Assembly (NCBI GenBank): GCA_026874595.1
Contig: CM049312.1
Coordinates: forward strand, 63,208,929 to 63,272,928
Direction of reading: 5' to 3'
DNA length: 64,000 nt
From: Sipunculus nudus
Taxonomy: Eukaryota > Annelida > Sipuncula > Golfingiida > Sipunculidae
The translations under genes and the position numbers were made by a program. The notes under the pieces are model-generated. The model was not told the origin of the DNA, searched no databases, and saw only the letters and a list, made by a program, of their open reading frames with translations. Shown here in pieces: positions 12,304 through 26,336 of this stretch. Numbering within the stretch: the stretch's first letter is position 1; the number at the start of each line of letters is the position of its first letter.

Positions 12304-12569
12304 AATACAGAAATCTCGAAACATTCCAGGATCGACACAGCGGTTTTAGTTTGGAAATAATTTAACTATACTTCTGACTAATATCTTGTTTATTACCTAA
12401 GCACAAGCGGGGTATTCGACAGAATGAGGTTTCAAAGGAAACCAGCCCACAAGTGTTATTATGTTTTGCTTCTAGGACCTTAATTATAATTCAAATGGTA
12501 AAATTCTCAATAAAATGTAGGTAACATGAAGTATTTATTGTTAAACCACGAGAAGGGTGATTATGATGG

Positions 12570-12860
12570 TGATAAAGCTTGGAGGCGTAAGGGTCAGGGC
12601 GCTGGACATGTGACAGCAATGTTGTGGGTTCGCTACCCGCTCTGATCGCCTTACGCGCTAATACCCCGAGCCAAAGACCTTAATTACCACAAGGGTGCAT
12701 TCTGTATACCAACGAGTGAATGGGTACTGGGACTGGGCGACAGACAAGTGTTCAAAGACCTTATAGCTCTTATTATGGCTACCTGGCTTGCTTGCTCCCT
12801 TATAGGGAGCCTAGAATACGTAGAAGTATGGACAGCTACAAAGACCGGGAAGGCAAAGTG
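12570..12860 (+). mobile_element. tRNA-derived SINE
   Basis: The head resembles a tRNA gene: an A-box-like segment (GGAGGCGTAAGGGTCAGGGC, then GCTGGAC) at about 12581-12607 and a B box (GGTTCGCTACCC) at 12627-12638, the distance expected for an internal RNA polymerase III promoter. A body follows with GAGTGAATGGGTACTGG, and a perfect hairpin, GCTCCC-TTATA-GGGAGC (12794-12810). The 3' end and target duplications are not clear. The family name is not assigned. Confidence 0.6.
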
Positions 12861-13898
12861 TAAAGTTGGATGAGACTGACATCGTCGAAGATATCAGATT
12901 ATAAACTTCTGACTGTACCTTTGTTAAGTGCTTTTGAACAAACTACATCTAAATGTTTGAAACGAGCGCTCATAAATCTGGTATAATAAATGAAGAAAAA
13001 TTATATCCTAAATGCATTAGTTATTGTAGCAGCCTTATTAAATTTTATTTAGGCAAATTATACCTTTATTTCCGTATGAGTGCGAAACCTAGAAAGACTT
13101 CATACTCTTAGCTCTTAGTTACAGACATATTACTATATATGAAATATTACTTCACTCGGAGCTAATCCCCTTATTTTGAACCAAACCCTTTTCCCTCCAC
13201 GTATTCGATTCATGTTTATACTGGATAATTGAACTCTGGAGCATAAAAAAGAAACCCGGAAGATACGGCATCATAATAATCCGAAGATCCCGAACGATCC
13301 ATTTAATTATACTATTTATGTAGCCTGTTATCCTGTGTCAAAAGATATTCTTGAACCACGTTTTAGAGAAATAATAAGAACTTGAAAAGGAATTTTCTTC
13401 TTCAAGAAAATTAATCCATTATAAAGGAGTAGTTGTTCCCTGGACCGAATGAAAGGCTAGAAAACAAGCTTTACCTGGAAAGAAACATTTCATGTGTGGT
13501 TTTGGGGATATTGAACGAAACGTGCGGATTTTAATAGAGAAAATAATCCTGAAACGTATAATGCCCCTGGATTCTGTTAAAGTGGATGTTTTAACACAAT
13601 CATTAATTCTCTTTGAATTGGAGTGTCCCATTGTCGCCATCTACATCCCGTAAAAGGGTACATAAATGTTTTACCCGACCAATAGATGAAAACCGTGGCA
13701 ACTGAAATGTCTTTATCTCCAAGATGGCTGAACAATATGGGTCAAAAGAAAACACATCCTGTAACCTCGCGTCTAGATGCCGACGAATTGGGTATGTCAA
13801 ATTTATGGAACCGCTTTGTTTAATAAAATGCTTAACTTTTACTCTTAATTGTAATCTATTAATACGGAAAGGGTATGGGCAAAAATGGTTCTCGGTCA

Positions 13899-13902
<4 letters not shown>
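12861..13902. other. No feature recognised
   Basis: AT-rich sequence. Frames on both strands at about 13419-13984 overlap each other and run into a microsatellite, and none shows a motif. Confidence 0.4.

Positions 13903-13963
<61 letters not shown>
13903..13963. repeat. (AT)n microsatellite
   Basis: A long AT dinucleotide run. Confidence 0.97.
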
Positions 13964-13966
<3 letters not shown>

Positions 13967-13969
13967 ACC

Positions 13970-16290
13970 TCACATGTCTTTTAGTCACGAAACGGTCATA
14001 GATCTATCTTCCAAAAAAAAATGATAGTATAGTAACATTACTAGTAATATAAATGATCCTTGCAGCATCGCTCCAATTTAGTGACACACTAATTCTTGGT
14101 TAGTTTAAAATGGGTCGGATTAGGGTGATGCGTGTATCATATAGTAAAAAGGGACTAAAATGGAAACAGGAGCAAAATAATATTTAAAACTGCTTACTTG
14201 AACAGATAAGTAATTTTTTTTTTACGGACTGAATCTAGAAATTGTTAGAGTTACCTGTATCAATATTTTGCCATTTTGCAAATCCATTCAACACTCCACA
14301 TTATTGAAAATAGCATTTCCAGTCTAGTTCACTACAAGCGTTTAAAGTCCTATTTGCATAGACATTGGCTCAAATAATGTTCAATGAACTCTTATATAAA
14401 GTATTCTGCAGCCATTAAACGACGAAGAGAGAGATTAATCCCGGTGTTATTATTTCGTTCATTTTCTACCATTGGTGCACCCGGTGTATTGGGATAGTTA
14501 ATACGTTAACAGAAAGAAGAACGGACAATCAAACCAGTGCCTATCCTCTTAAATACTTGAAGATAATAGGAATATTTTATGATTTCTTGTATGATCAGAC
14601 ATTGAGATTTTCCTAGTACCGATAAAGGCTAATTCCTGGTTTAACGGCCATATAAGGATACAAACGTGAAGGTGAATGCATATTATTAAAGCTAATATGT
14701 ATACAACTAGAAATTCAAGTCCTGTGGATGCACGGGGTATGTTCTGAATCCAGATGACAAGTTTCAAAAGATTCCACATTAAGTACCGGGTACTCGAAAA
14801 AGCGGGGCCCTTAGCATATGCAGGTTGTGTTACTATGTTAATCCGTCAATGAAGGAAATAACAGAACAGAGAAGACGATAGCAAACACTGTCATATTTTA
14901 GCGCGGTTTCGCCGAGTCGCAGCTTTTACAAAAGAAACCGAGCAGGGGCGGTCGATCACGTGCTGGAATTTAGCCAATCCCTTGGGTTTAATTTCCTGGC
15001 CTGTGATTTTAGGACTAAAAATGTGGTTCCTGGTTCCGGACTTGAAGAACATCTTGGAAATCATTCCATCAATAATCTACTGACTCAGCGTCTCGTGTAC
15101 CCAGGAGATTACGTGACAAACTGCTGACGTCATCATTCCTGTATTCACGTAAGGCAACATACCAGAAAAAAATGAGCGACGGACTCATGAGCATAAACAA
15201 GTGAATGGACGAGCTTTTTTACATCATATTGAAGACTTATCGGTCGAAAATAATATGTGGAATTTTGCCAATTTGTAGTTACTGCCTCAATTCTTGATAT
15301 ATTGACAATGAACAAATCAAAGTGTAATTTATTTTCATTCTTTTGATAACTTTGACCAGCAATGAGCAAGATTAATGCCAAGGACTAGTAGTATTTGATC
15401 TGTGAAAAAACACAAGTTTGGCGATTACGAAGGAAAATTAGATTTTTATATATGTGGCCTTAAATATTCGAAGCAGAACCGACAGCTGAACCTGGCATTT
15501 CAGGCGTAAGAGTCAAATTGACATTTCGGCAAAAAGACTGAATTCAATATAAATAAGTATTGGATATTGGTGAAAATCCTGACTATGAGTTATGGTAAGC
15601 CGTTGACATTTACCGAGAATGAAAATAATATTGTCCAGATGGAACGGATAATCAACTGCCAGATTTCATGTGACTGATTTTGATGAATTTAGAAGATTTA
15701 ATTATTACAAAAGCCAGGAGCCTAATAACTGGAATTAGCCGAAATAAGTTCCCTGCAAGTAAGAGACAGGATATTATAAATTTGGAAGATTGATGAACCA
15801 GCAAATCAATATTGTGTTTTAAAAACACATGTATTTCGAGGGCTAATGTGTAAATCATTAATCTTTGTCATATATTTTTAAAAAAAATCATCATTCTTTA
15901 TTTCCCTTTACAGATTACGGCCTGAGGCAGAGGAAAACCGGCACATTTTGTTCTTTCTCACCGCTGCCTTTGCTTTAACAACTATTCAAGACTTTTGCAT
16001 TATGTGTACACACAAAGGACAGTCACTGAAATGCGCTCTTTATTAAAATTAAATTATATTTAGAAAAATGTATAATGCAAAATGCTCTCTCGGGACCATA
16101 CAATGTTTGAACATAAATAATAAGCTTTTATAGCCAAAGGACTAGCTTTATCCCAATCTGAATTTAGGGAACTTGTGTGGTAAGTATTTAAAATTGTATT
16201 CATATCATCAATGACAAGTAGAAGATATCCTCCATTTTTGATTTTACGGCCATCGGAAATACTATGCACTCAAAATCATCATAGACCCAA
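13970..16290. other. No recognised gene
   Basis: AT-rich sequence. Bases 14880-15140 are more balanced and include a CACGTG E-box (14958-14963) and a TGACGTCA palindrome (15125-15132), possible regulatory sites but unproven. Confidence 0.35.
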
Positions 16291-16299
16291 AACATTCTC

Positions 16300-16650
16300 T
16301 ATCTGTCGGTCAATCTCTCTTCCATATATTGTCTGTGTTTCGCTATTTTATTCCTTCTCTGGCCACACACACACCATATCACACGCAATATATTTTAATA
16401 TAATGTAATGTTTGATTCTTTGTCAAACTGTCTTCCTCTTTTTTCCCCGTCTCCCTCTTTCTAGCTCTCTTTCTTTTACTTTCAGTCTATCTCACTTTCA
16501 TCCTCTGTCTCACTATTTCTTTATTGCCTTTTCTATATTTGTTCATATCTTTCACTTTCTGTCTGTCCTTAACAATATGTCTGTGTATTGTTTCTAGCTG
16601 TCTCTCAATTTTTCTGCCTGTTTTCTTTCTCTCTCTGACTCTGAATCCAT
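16300..16650. repeat. Long pyrimidine-rich tract
   Basis: Over about 350 bases the plus strand is dominated by T and C in irregular TCT, CTTTC and CTCTCT words, without a regular period. Several leucine, serine and phenylalanine-rich frames here are by-products. It could be an old decayed TC microsatellite. Confidence 0.6.
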
Positions 16651-16654
16651 CCGG

Positions 16655-18270
16655 ATGTTCTTTGAGATTTAAGAAGCAATGGGAATCCCATTACCCTCCG
16701 CTGCTCAGACTATCCAGTCACGTTCCCCGAGAGACGGGACTTAACAGGCCATTTCTCTCAATTTGAGCTGCCATAATGCACCGGTTAGACAATGACACCC
16801 TTGTGGTTCTGTAATTACGAACTTAATAGAGAGTGCCGCCGTCTCTGACAAATGAGACATCGTTGTCAGCATGGCAATCGGACGATAAGACACATATCTA
16901 AAAGTAAAGAATAAAATGATAAACGGAAGAAGAAAGTTACATCATCATCAAATGTTCTTCTACCCAATGGTCACTATTTATGTCTTCCTATGAATATTTC
17001 AACATTAAAAATGTTGAATCTATCATCGTTTGATTAAACGACACCATCACTTGTTCTCATAACTGATTGCCATTAACGCGGCACGAAATACTGGACAAAA
17101 CTGATTCGAAGACCTTAAATAAGTAACTGTATCACGTTTTAGTAAATATCTCTGTAACAAAAAAAGTCGGGTCAACGTCAAATATAACAGATGACTCCAG
17201 CTAAACAGGATTTTTTGTGTGCAAATCTCCGTACTGCTGAGTCTGCGGAGGCTACCTTTAAATATACCTTGATTCAGCTACTGGCTCTGGCTTCTATTTC
17301 TTCGTTTCATAGCCCAGAAACATTAACCGCTTAATTTCCGGGAAACATAAGATCACGTACATCCTTCAAGTTATTGTTCCTGACCTTCCGGCCTGTGATA
17401 AACTCCAAGGTTCTCCCTAAAGAATTGAGACTACGGGTTCGGCCTCATTTCCCCCCACCAGGGCGGTATCAATCATGTCTGCATTTGTTCAATTTAGATT
17501 CGGGGCCCTGCGGAAGACTCCTTAAAATAAAAACTCCTAAAATTAAATGTTTAAAGGGGCCCAATCACTTGTCTGACCTTTATAAACTACTGGTAATCCC
17601 TTTTAGCTTTTATAAAAATAGGCCAGAAAACTTAGATATCACCGCACACAGTCTGTGCCTTCGTTGATTTTTTTTGCATAATTTTGTTATTTCAGTTCGC
17701 CTGCCACAATACATTTTATTTAAACATTTTATTTTAGATACATTTGATTGTATCCATTTAATGAATGACCTCATTTTAATACTTTAACGGTTCATTAAAC
17801 CGGTTTACAAAAATTGATATTGTTTCAAATAACAGTAAACATGGATGGGCAGTAGGTTTATATACTGTGGTTGCCTTTTTGTTCGCGGGGCTGTTGAGAA
17901 TTTTTGAGAACGCGAAAACAGAACCGACGAAAAACACTGAACAAAATCAAATATCGCGAAATTTTAACCCCGCAAATATGAAGAGTACCACAGGTTAGTA
18001 GATATATACATATGAACATTGGCGTCATATGATATATTCATATTGTAAAAAAATGAGGTTTTGAATATACATAACTCTGTATGACATTTCAAATATATTA
18101 GGATTTAAGGTTGTTGTGTTTCTAGTGAAGCTAAATTCTTAACCAGGTTTAAATATATAGCTTAAGTCATATGTAGTAAACTCATAAATGAAAGTCTATA
18201 ATTCTAAATATTAATATATTTTATTTCCAAATATTTAAAAATTGTTTTCTGAATATCATGTCCCACACCC
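16655..18270. other. No recognised gene; mixed-composition island at 16660-16880
   Basis: Bases 16660-16880 stand out from the AT-rich surroundings by even base composition and lack of repeats, as conserved non-coding DNA often does. No protein or RNA gene is evident. This is inference only. Confidence 0.3.
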
Positions 18271-18271
18271 G

Positions 18272-18306
<35 letters not shown>
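18271..18306. repeat. Poly-C run of about 36 bases
   Basis: A nearly pure C homopolymer (G on the minus strand). It creates a polyglycine frame that is not a gene. Confidence 0.95.
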
Positions 18307-18309
<3 letters not shown>

Positions 18310-19232
18310 ATTTGACGCCTCTGCACATGAGCAAAGCACGCTGGGCACATGCATATACGATTACATTGGATATATTAAGGAGCAAAAAATAATATAAGGT
18401 ATATATATACGTAAATGTAAAGCGTATAAATACGTGTAAAAATATGCTGCCAAAATGTCTATCGCCATCTAGTACCAAAACTACCAACAATTGTTAGTTT
18501 TATGTTTGTCTAGACATATTATATGGTCTTTTATAGTAGTATCGACTGTGTTACAGTCCCTGGAGATTACCCAAGGCGCCTCTGCAGTAACATAAGAAGA
18601 AGATAAATGCCTGATGACGTCAGAACCGATGCTTCTGATGGTAGGCCTTCCCTTCTTCGTTGTCATGGTTTTGTAGATTTATCAAATGGAACTATAATGG
18701 GCGTGTCATGTTCAGACAAAAAGAGGTCACAAATAATATTGGTGTCTGGTCTGTTGTGAAACAAAATCAGTTTGGAAAATAGAATTATACATTGCATTTC
18801 TCTATTATTTTGTTCAAAATGGGTGTTGATGTTAATCCCGTTATCCTTTGTAATCGAACCAAAATATTAAGGTCTTGAATAAAATCGTTATGACAAAGAA
18901 CAAATTTTTATTTATTCTTTAATTAATCACTAACTGGAACCTTGTCACTCTAAAACTTAATCAGAATTTACCCGTGAGCTATATAGAGATTCTATCTCTT
19001 GGGAGTGTTTGCTGGCAGGGGACGTATATCGGCGAAGTTTAGAGCAGCATGACGCTGTTTTTGGCCACAACTGCCTCAGATTACGGTAGAAAGCTAGTAG
19101 TTTTGAAAATATTCACTGTCGGAACAAAAGTTCCCATTCTGAGAAATGATTTTAAACATTTTACATAATAACTGATGGTCAACCGTGTTCCGTTTGGGCA
19201 ACTTAGTTCCTTAAATCGAAGACTTTGTGTGA

Positions 19233-19233
<1 letters not shown>

Positions 19234-19278
<45 letters not shown>

Positions 19279-19293
19279 TTATTTATTTATTTA
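19234..19293. repeat. (TA)n followed by (TTTA)n
   Basis: A TA run followed by several TTTA units. Confidence 0.95.
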
Positions 19294-19299
19294 TTATCA

Positions 19300-22200
19300 T
19301 AATCCATAATAAGTTTCACCCACAGCGGAAGTGCATGTATATGTATTTGCGGTACAACATTTAGCGCATGCCAACCAGGTTTAACTGAAAAAACATAAAA
19401 TACACATTAAATTCCTTTATAATCATGTAGATCTGGACCATTGAAGTCATACGAAATTTACCATATCATACGAAAAACACTTCTACATGTTTTTATGTAC
19501 ATCTCCAGAGCTCCATTCTGTTTGGGATTACCTGGCAATGCGGGTTCTTCCTGTTATTTTTATATTCGATGAAATCCAACCCTGTGTCTACCGCACCTGC
19601 TGGTCCTGGGTCTGTAATTATCTTCAGTCCGGGGTTTTAACACCGAGGTACTCTCCAAAGTCGCACTCGTTTGGGATTGACACGCGCCCTTCCACTTAAG
19701 CCTGTAGAACGCTCGTCTGGAGTAATGTGATCGACCGCTTCTCTGCAAAGATTCGACTTTATGAAGACCCGGCTTTGTGTCTACAGGTTTTCAAACACGT
19801 TCAAAATTGACGTTGGTGGGTAACTTTGGGCTTGCCTTTCTTTTGAAATTATATAATCTAGCTGGATGTCGCGGAGACAGATGTCCGTGCTATTGCCATC
19901 ACTGTTGAATAAGCTCCTTTGTTTCGCGCGTCAACCTGCTAGGGTACGGTACATAGCGTTGGGCATCAAAGAAAGACAATTGCATGTTTGTCTGTCACTC
20001 CCAGGGCGGATACAGAGCAGACTCCTTTATCTCATATGATATCCCTTGTAAGAACATGTTGCTCTCAGACTAGTGTTTTGTTGACTGGTGTCGTGTATAA
20101 TAATTAACTCTCCCAGACGTCTGTGTCTCCTTTTGAAAATCAATCCCTTTTACTTTACTTAAAGTAATGATGGATCAATTTACCAATTTATCTACTGAAG
20201 CATTTTTCTCACTCTCCGAAATAAATTTAACATCTATTTTTGTAATTAAAGATTCATTTCAAGCTCTTAGAGCCCACTTAAAGGCTTTTTTTCCCCCTAT
20301 CTCATTTACAAAATAATCTGTTGTCATTTATACCCAAAAGGAAATGCGAAAGGTTTAATACGTACATGATGTTAGTTGAAGACTTTAAGCAGATGAACCT
20401 TTAGGCAGACGACAACCGAATTTCCTCTCGTTTAGTTGCCTGCCTTAGCTTCATCCTGGGATATACCTATCGTCTTATTATCTTAGTGTTATTGCACTTT
20501 GTCTTAAGTGAGGTCCGGAATGCTGCGTGGGGTATGAGGTGACGACCCGGTGTTTACAACGCCACCTACTTTTTTATAAGCATCTAAGATACCTCCAAGT
20601 AAATGCTCCCGATATTGCAAAACAACACTTAAATGAATAGAGATGATTTTAGATTTTAAGATTATAAAATAATGGGCCACAAAGGATTGTCTTAATACAT
20701 TTACAGGTAAACTTTGATTTTTCATATAGAAAAAAAAACCGCAAAATTTTTATAAACATGTATCTATTAATTAAGTCGTTCTACCACTCCTTGGTTTGCT
20801 TTAGCGGAGTTTGCCGTATGTAAGTACCAGGCTTAAAACTCGTTGGATGTACAATGCGATACCCCGTTCTAATTCGTATGATTACATTTCATGGCCTTAT
20901 GCCAGCGCCCGGTGGCGAGACCCTGGAAACCCTGCTAAAGCAAGCAGGAAGGGGTTAAAGCGAAGGGACATAGAACGAGCGTATACAGTCACTGCTTTAG
21001 GAGTATACCTTTGAATTCCCGGCCGTAGTTTCGTTATTCCTTAATAATCTGGTTGTGTCTTGTTATTCTTATTGGCCTGATGGTTCTCACATTTATCAGG
21101 CGATACTGTGTATAGGTCGGAAATGTGACAAGATTTGGGGGCTGGGCATGTGTTAAATTAAATTTGATGTTTCTTTTTTTTTCGCAATAGTCTGTAAATC
21201 CTTCCCAAATTGCGACAGATCTGTGTATAATTTAGTTTAATAATGGATAATATTAGCCATTTGTCATTTCAACCTGCATTTTACGGCTTATCAGTGGTCA
21301 CCACTCCTCTACTTAATCCAAGCCCCGACGTGTGTTCATATTAGGCTTAGCGAGTGTTGTCAATGTAATGAATTGACATTGTCAGGGAAGCAAAGGGACA
21401 ACATGTAAAAGGACCACTTGTCTGTCGTCTGCTGAGCTAACATTACGATATGGCGCCAGTCCAGGGGAGTGATTAATCCCGGCATGCACTTGACCACGCG
21501 CGACCTCGTGCTCTCGTGACGACGTGAGAGTTGACAGCCCTGTCACTGAAACACTCTCAACAGTCATTATATATTGTCTAAACTAACAATTATGTGATGT
21601 ATTGCCTAAAACAATCACCAAAGAAAATAGTCCCCCATCCGTGTGGGAATTTGTTCTCAAGTAGTGAAAAAGCAATATTTCCGCTTTGTCGTTAGGAATG
21701 ATTGGTAAGGATGGGGTTGCATGGTAACATTATGAAAACATTACACGGCGCTTTGGGATCCTTTTTTACTCTCTTTTGCATTTATTTTTAACATTTTAAC
21801 AACCTAAATCTTTTAAAATTAAACTAGATAACATGGGGTCTTCTGAGAGAAAGGATAATGTACAGGATAAGGCGAGACATAATATGAAACATTTTATAGG
21901 GTAAAAAGGTTTAAGCTTATGTTTTTAAGTATTTATTTTTAAACAAGCCTGTAATGACATTCATTGCCTGTGGTCAGGAGGTTCCTGTTTGTATGTTCTA
22001 ATGTTTATTTGATCATTTGTTAATCTGTAACAGAGATTACGCGAAGGACCTTAAGGAGAGATTGTTAATGTTAGTAATCGCTTTACCTTGGGTGCGAATT
22101 GTTAAAGGGAGGATCCAGTAGGATTTGCTTTGTTGTAGTGCACCTTTGCGCTCTACTGACAGCCTCTCTAATCCTTAATCTCCGCGGAGGACGCGCAATC

Positions 22201-23489
22201 ATGTATATCTGTCCCGTTGTTTGTCCGTCGATTTTAAATACAAACATACAACAATACTTCAATAAATAGGAATTTCAATATAATTTCATGACCGAGTAAT
22301 CTTGCTCTGGATATCTAATCGTCCATCTGTTCTCATGCAAGGGGTTGCTAGTAGTAATAACCCCTAGGACTTACTTTGTGTTAGAAGAACAAAGAGATAA
22401 TAACGCAGTACCTTTGAGGTCCGTGTGTAGTTCGTGTAAAAAGCCATTTCACTATATTCAGTCGTCCCTTCAACGGCACATACAAGAATACATTTTGATG
22501 ATGTTTCTGAAGATGTGTGAAAAAAGAATTAGGTTAATGGGATCAGCAGTTGTTTTAAAGGATCACGTATCCTTGTACTAATATTCTAAAGGTCACCACT
22601 ATTCAACAGAGAAAAATGTTTATATCATGTAACAAAAGAACGATGTAACCTCTTAAATTTTACAACCGGAAGCAGTGATTCATTAGGGGAAGAAATGAAC
22701 GTGTTAAAATGAATGATCCTGACAGCAAATACCTTACAAACCATTATTATTGAATCAAGCAGCAATACAACATGGAATGTAATCTTCATCATAATTCCGG
22801 GTTACTACTTAGCTAAGAGTTAAGATTTCCCAAATGCTTGCGAATGTATTATAAATAATCAAACAGGATAGTTGCGTGGACTCCGGATCTGTCACCTTTA
22901 AACTATAGCACGAGTCCACCGTATCATTTTACACAAGGTAAGTCGCTTCCCTATATTGATCTTTTTCGAATGTAATCCAGATTGGGAATCCAGACTCTCG
23001 AGTTTACAGGTTAAAAAGAACAAAATCATAGTTCAGTTTTCACTCCCCAGATGGCAATAGGGGGAGGGTTCGTAGTCTTTAAATTTCTTGTGTCATCTGA
23101 ATCTCAAAGCACAGAGGGTGTCGATACGCAGGTTAACATCAAATATCAGAGGATAACTAAATAGAAAGTTTACCTTTTTGCTTTCAATTAAAGGCGAATG
23201 GGTTAGTGAACTCGAGGAAGGGCTTTTGAAATAAGTAGGCCTATATCGGTACTTCAGTTGAAGCTGGAGGGCTGATACGGTTTTCGATGGGTCTGATAAG
23301 GATTAAAATATCTGATGCTGGATGGCTCTGGCAAAATAAAAATTAAATTATCCTTGTTCAATACAAGCAAACAAAAAATTGTTGAGATTTTACTTAATCT
23401 GTATCGCGCGGAAAACATGCAACAACTGAGCAGATACTGATCTGCCGCCTTTCCTTTTTTTCAATTTTCATAAAACGTGTCAGTTCAAT
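19300..23489. other. No recognised gene; possible regulatory islands
   Basis: Bases 20880-21000, 21230-21560 and 22020-22200 have mixed composition without repeats. The second contains a Bicoid/Otx-type TAATCCC word (in GATTAATCCCGG). None of the overlapping short frames shows a domain. I see no transposon ends here. Confidence 0.3.
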
Positions 23490-26146
23490 GTCTGTTATTT
23501 TCTCATTAATAATAGCTACTTTGTGTCTTTTACTTAAATGTTTACATCTGGTACGCCTCTGCATGATACTGGAATTGCAGTCGACCTTTTCTCCGTTTTT
23601 GCACAAATATGAAAATTGGCCCAGACTTCGCAAATATTGTGTTTACCAATCAAGGGTCGTAAAAACGCTATCGCCTGACTCCAGCAGACAAACACATGCC
23701 AGGAAAGGCATTTTTTGTGTGCACAAATTCGCTGGAAAAGGTGTTTGCCGACATTACAAATAACGAAAAATACACACAAACGAATTATTTTATTATATAA
23801 AATGGGAAACCCAAAGCTGCATAGGTACCCCGCGCTGTTACTGGTTCGCAGCGTTGATGATATCATAGGAGCCCACTGAGCTGCAGAGCAGAAGCGCCAT
23901 ATTGAATTGTCTCCAGGTCACAGCTGCGTTTACGCACGAGTGATCCGCCCCGATAATCTCATGGCAATACTTGTCAAGATTATTACTGTTATGACAGTGG
24001 GCTCATCTGTCTGAGGTGTTAACAAAATTAGGTTTCCCTAAAGGGATACAATATTCCCTATTCAAGTTATCACTGCTCAAACTGATTGATATGTATTTTA
24101 TCAGCTGAACATGTTTGTGCAAATCATAGTGTGGTAGACATGATCAATGGTAAGTGGTCTGAAACATTGACGATCGTCCAGAATTTTTCACCAATTTGAT
24201 ATAAAATATCTCTCTTTACAGATCCCTACCTTTTTAGTTTGGTGTTTTGGTCTATCTGTCGAAATTTAGTATAGGACAACATTGTAGTCTCTTTCATTAA
24301 TGTTTTGAGTTACACGTCAAAAAATATAACTCAGAAATTATCGACGGTAAATCACGTGCTCTGATCTTACACAAAGATTTCGCGTATACACGCCTTTGAA
24401 GTTTTCCTGTTTATTCTTTGAGGATTTAAATTGAAATAAATCCTGCAAGTTTTTTACATTTAAAAAATACAAGTACCGGGATCTTAAAATAACAATACTC
24501 GCCTTTGAGACCTTAGTATGGTGTAAGATTGCAGGAAATAATAGCCTTCGAAAATAAGGCATATATTCTTCATTGTAATTGTTTGTTTATACTATTGCAA
24601 ACTTATGTCCACATGACAAGATATTGGTGTATCACGCGTCACTCGGTCCTCGATTCACCGTTCAACAAATTGCAAAAAATCACAATACGTCAGCAAATAA
24701 ACTGTAATGGTTAACAAAAAATGTGTGATTTATTGAGGAAATTAATCTTTTTTTTTCAAATGTACCGGGAAAAGATTTGAAAAATAATCTTAGTTCTATT
24801 AAGTAATTCAATGAAATTCAAACTTAATTTCGCTCACACAACATTTCATCACATTAGTAGCAGAGATATGTTAGCAGATAAGAGCAAATTTGAATGTTTT
24901 ATTGCAGTAAAACACGTAATGATTTATTATCCGTGACACCAAGGTCAAATTTCAATACGGTTATGTTTTGTGATGGACCAATTATAATTGCTCCCTCAGT
25001 TGAATCAAAACCATTAATCGTTTGTGTGAAACTGTTATTACAAATAAGAAATCTGATAATTCATTGTTATTGTTTGATTTACTAGGAAGCAGATATCGAA
25101 TTAGTAAAGGTAATCAGATAATTATGTAAAATCAAAAATTTCTTTAAGTTCATCTATAATCATTATATTTACACCCCCATCTCCAATTTGTTGCCTTGAA
25201 TGAAAGATTATTAGTACGGCTTATATTTATTATTGTGAATAGTCACCTGAAGAATTAAACCATTGCACCAATAAAATTCCAGAAATTGTGCGTTTAATTC
25301 TTTATTCCGCTCCTTTACGAGATTATGAATCCAGGCGATTAACCCAAATAATCTGGTGGAAACAGGATGCGCAGCTTTTTCCAAGGTACGTATTTAAGTG
25401 CGGTCTTGTTCATTAATCATTATACATTCTAGATATTCCCGTGTAACTGACAGATCATTATTCAGTATTCACACTTCTTGCCGGCATCTGCCTAGGATGA
25501 AGTGTATTTTAATGACAGCTTTTAGAGACTCGTCTCTGATAAGTTGTTACACCGACGCCACAGGAAGAAAAAACAACCCAGACGGGAAAAAGCTACAGAA
25601 AATATACGTGCCTAGATTAAATGGTCGAGGCTGGCAGTTTCCTGATAATCTGGTCTTATTATCTCCAGTTCGATGCCACTATGAGTTTCTGTATTCACTG
25701 CCCAAATTTTCCGTGAAACCAATCTGTGTAACATTGACAGAAAACCGTCACATAAAAGAGAATTATAACATAGATTGGCCAGCCGATAGTTAAATTATCA
25801 TCAGTAATTGACGGACTAGAAGTTGACGAAAGTGTATGCTGACTGTGATAACCGTAAATTTGATTGTTATTCTTTTGATCATACCACGTCACACTTCCTT
25901 GCAAAAAATGGCCATTATCGGAAAACGCAACACAATGCTTGTTACGATTTCTTTATTTCTTTATTTAGAGCTGTTTCGTGTGAGTGATGAGTGCTTGTGT
26001 ACTTCTAGTATAAGCCTTTCCTTTACATTTATTCAAAAATTTTTTTTTTGTCACATACATTCCCATATCATATATTATGTATTTTTTTATTTATTCTTGT
26101 GTTCTTTGCTTGGCGGAGTTTATATTTTTGGCAAGGTTGGTTTGTC

Positions 26147-26170
26147 TGTTTGTTTGTTTGTTTGTCTGTT
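26147..26170. repeat. (GTTT)n microsatellite
   Basis: A short run of TTTG/GTTT units near the left end of the Helentron-like element of copy A. Confidence 0.9.
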
Positions 26171-26336
26171 AGTCACATTACTCAAAAGGCCACTTCGGGG
26201 TAATATTTGTCTACAACAAGGGAATAACCTTAATGTTTCATACATATCGGTATAACTGAAAATTTATTACACGTAGGAGCTACGAAAGATATGATTCACC
26301 CCCTCCGTATTCAGATTCATAGTATTCGAAGAATTA

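Noticed and set aside
12105-12338. Valine-rich minus-strand frame
   Set aside because: It is the translation of an (ACT)n microsatellite.
25398-25793. A 131-codon frame whose C-terminal part is matched in copy B (35407-35592)
   Set aside because: Differences between A and B are mostly amino-acid changing, and copy C has in-frame stops, so the similarity comes from DNA duplication and not from protein conservation.
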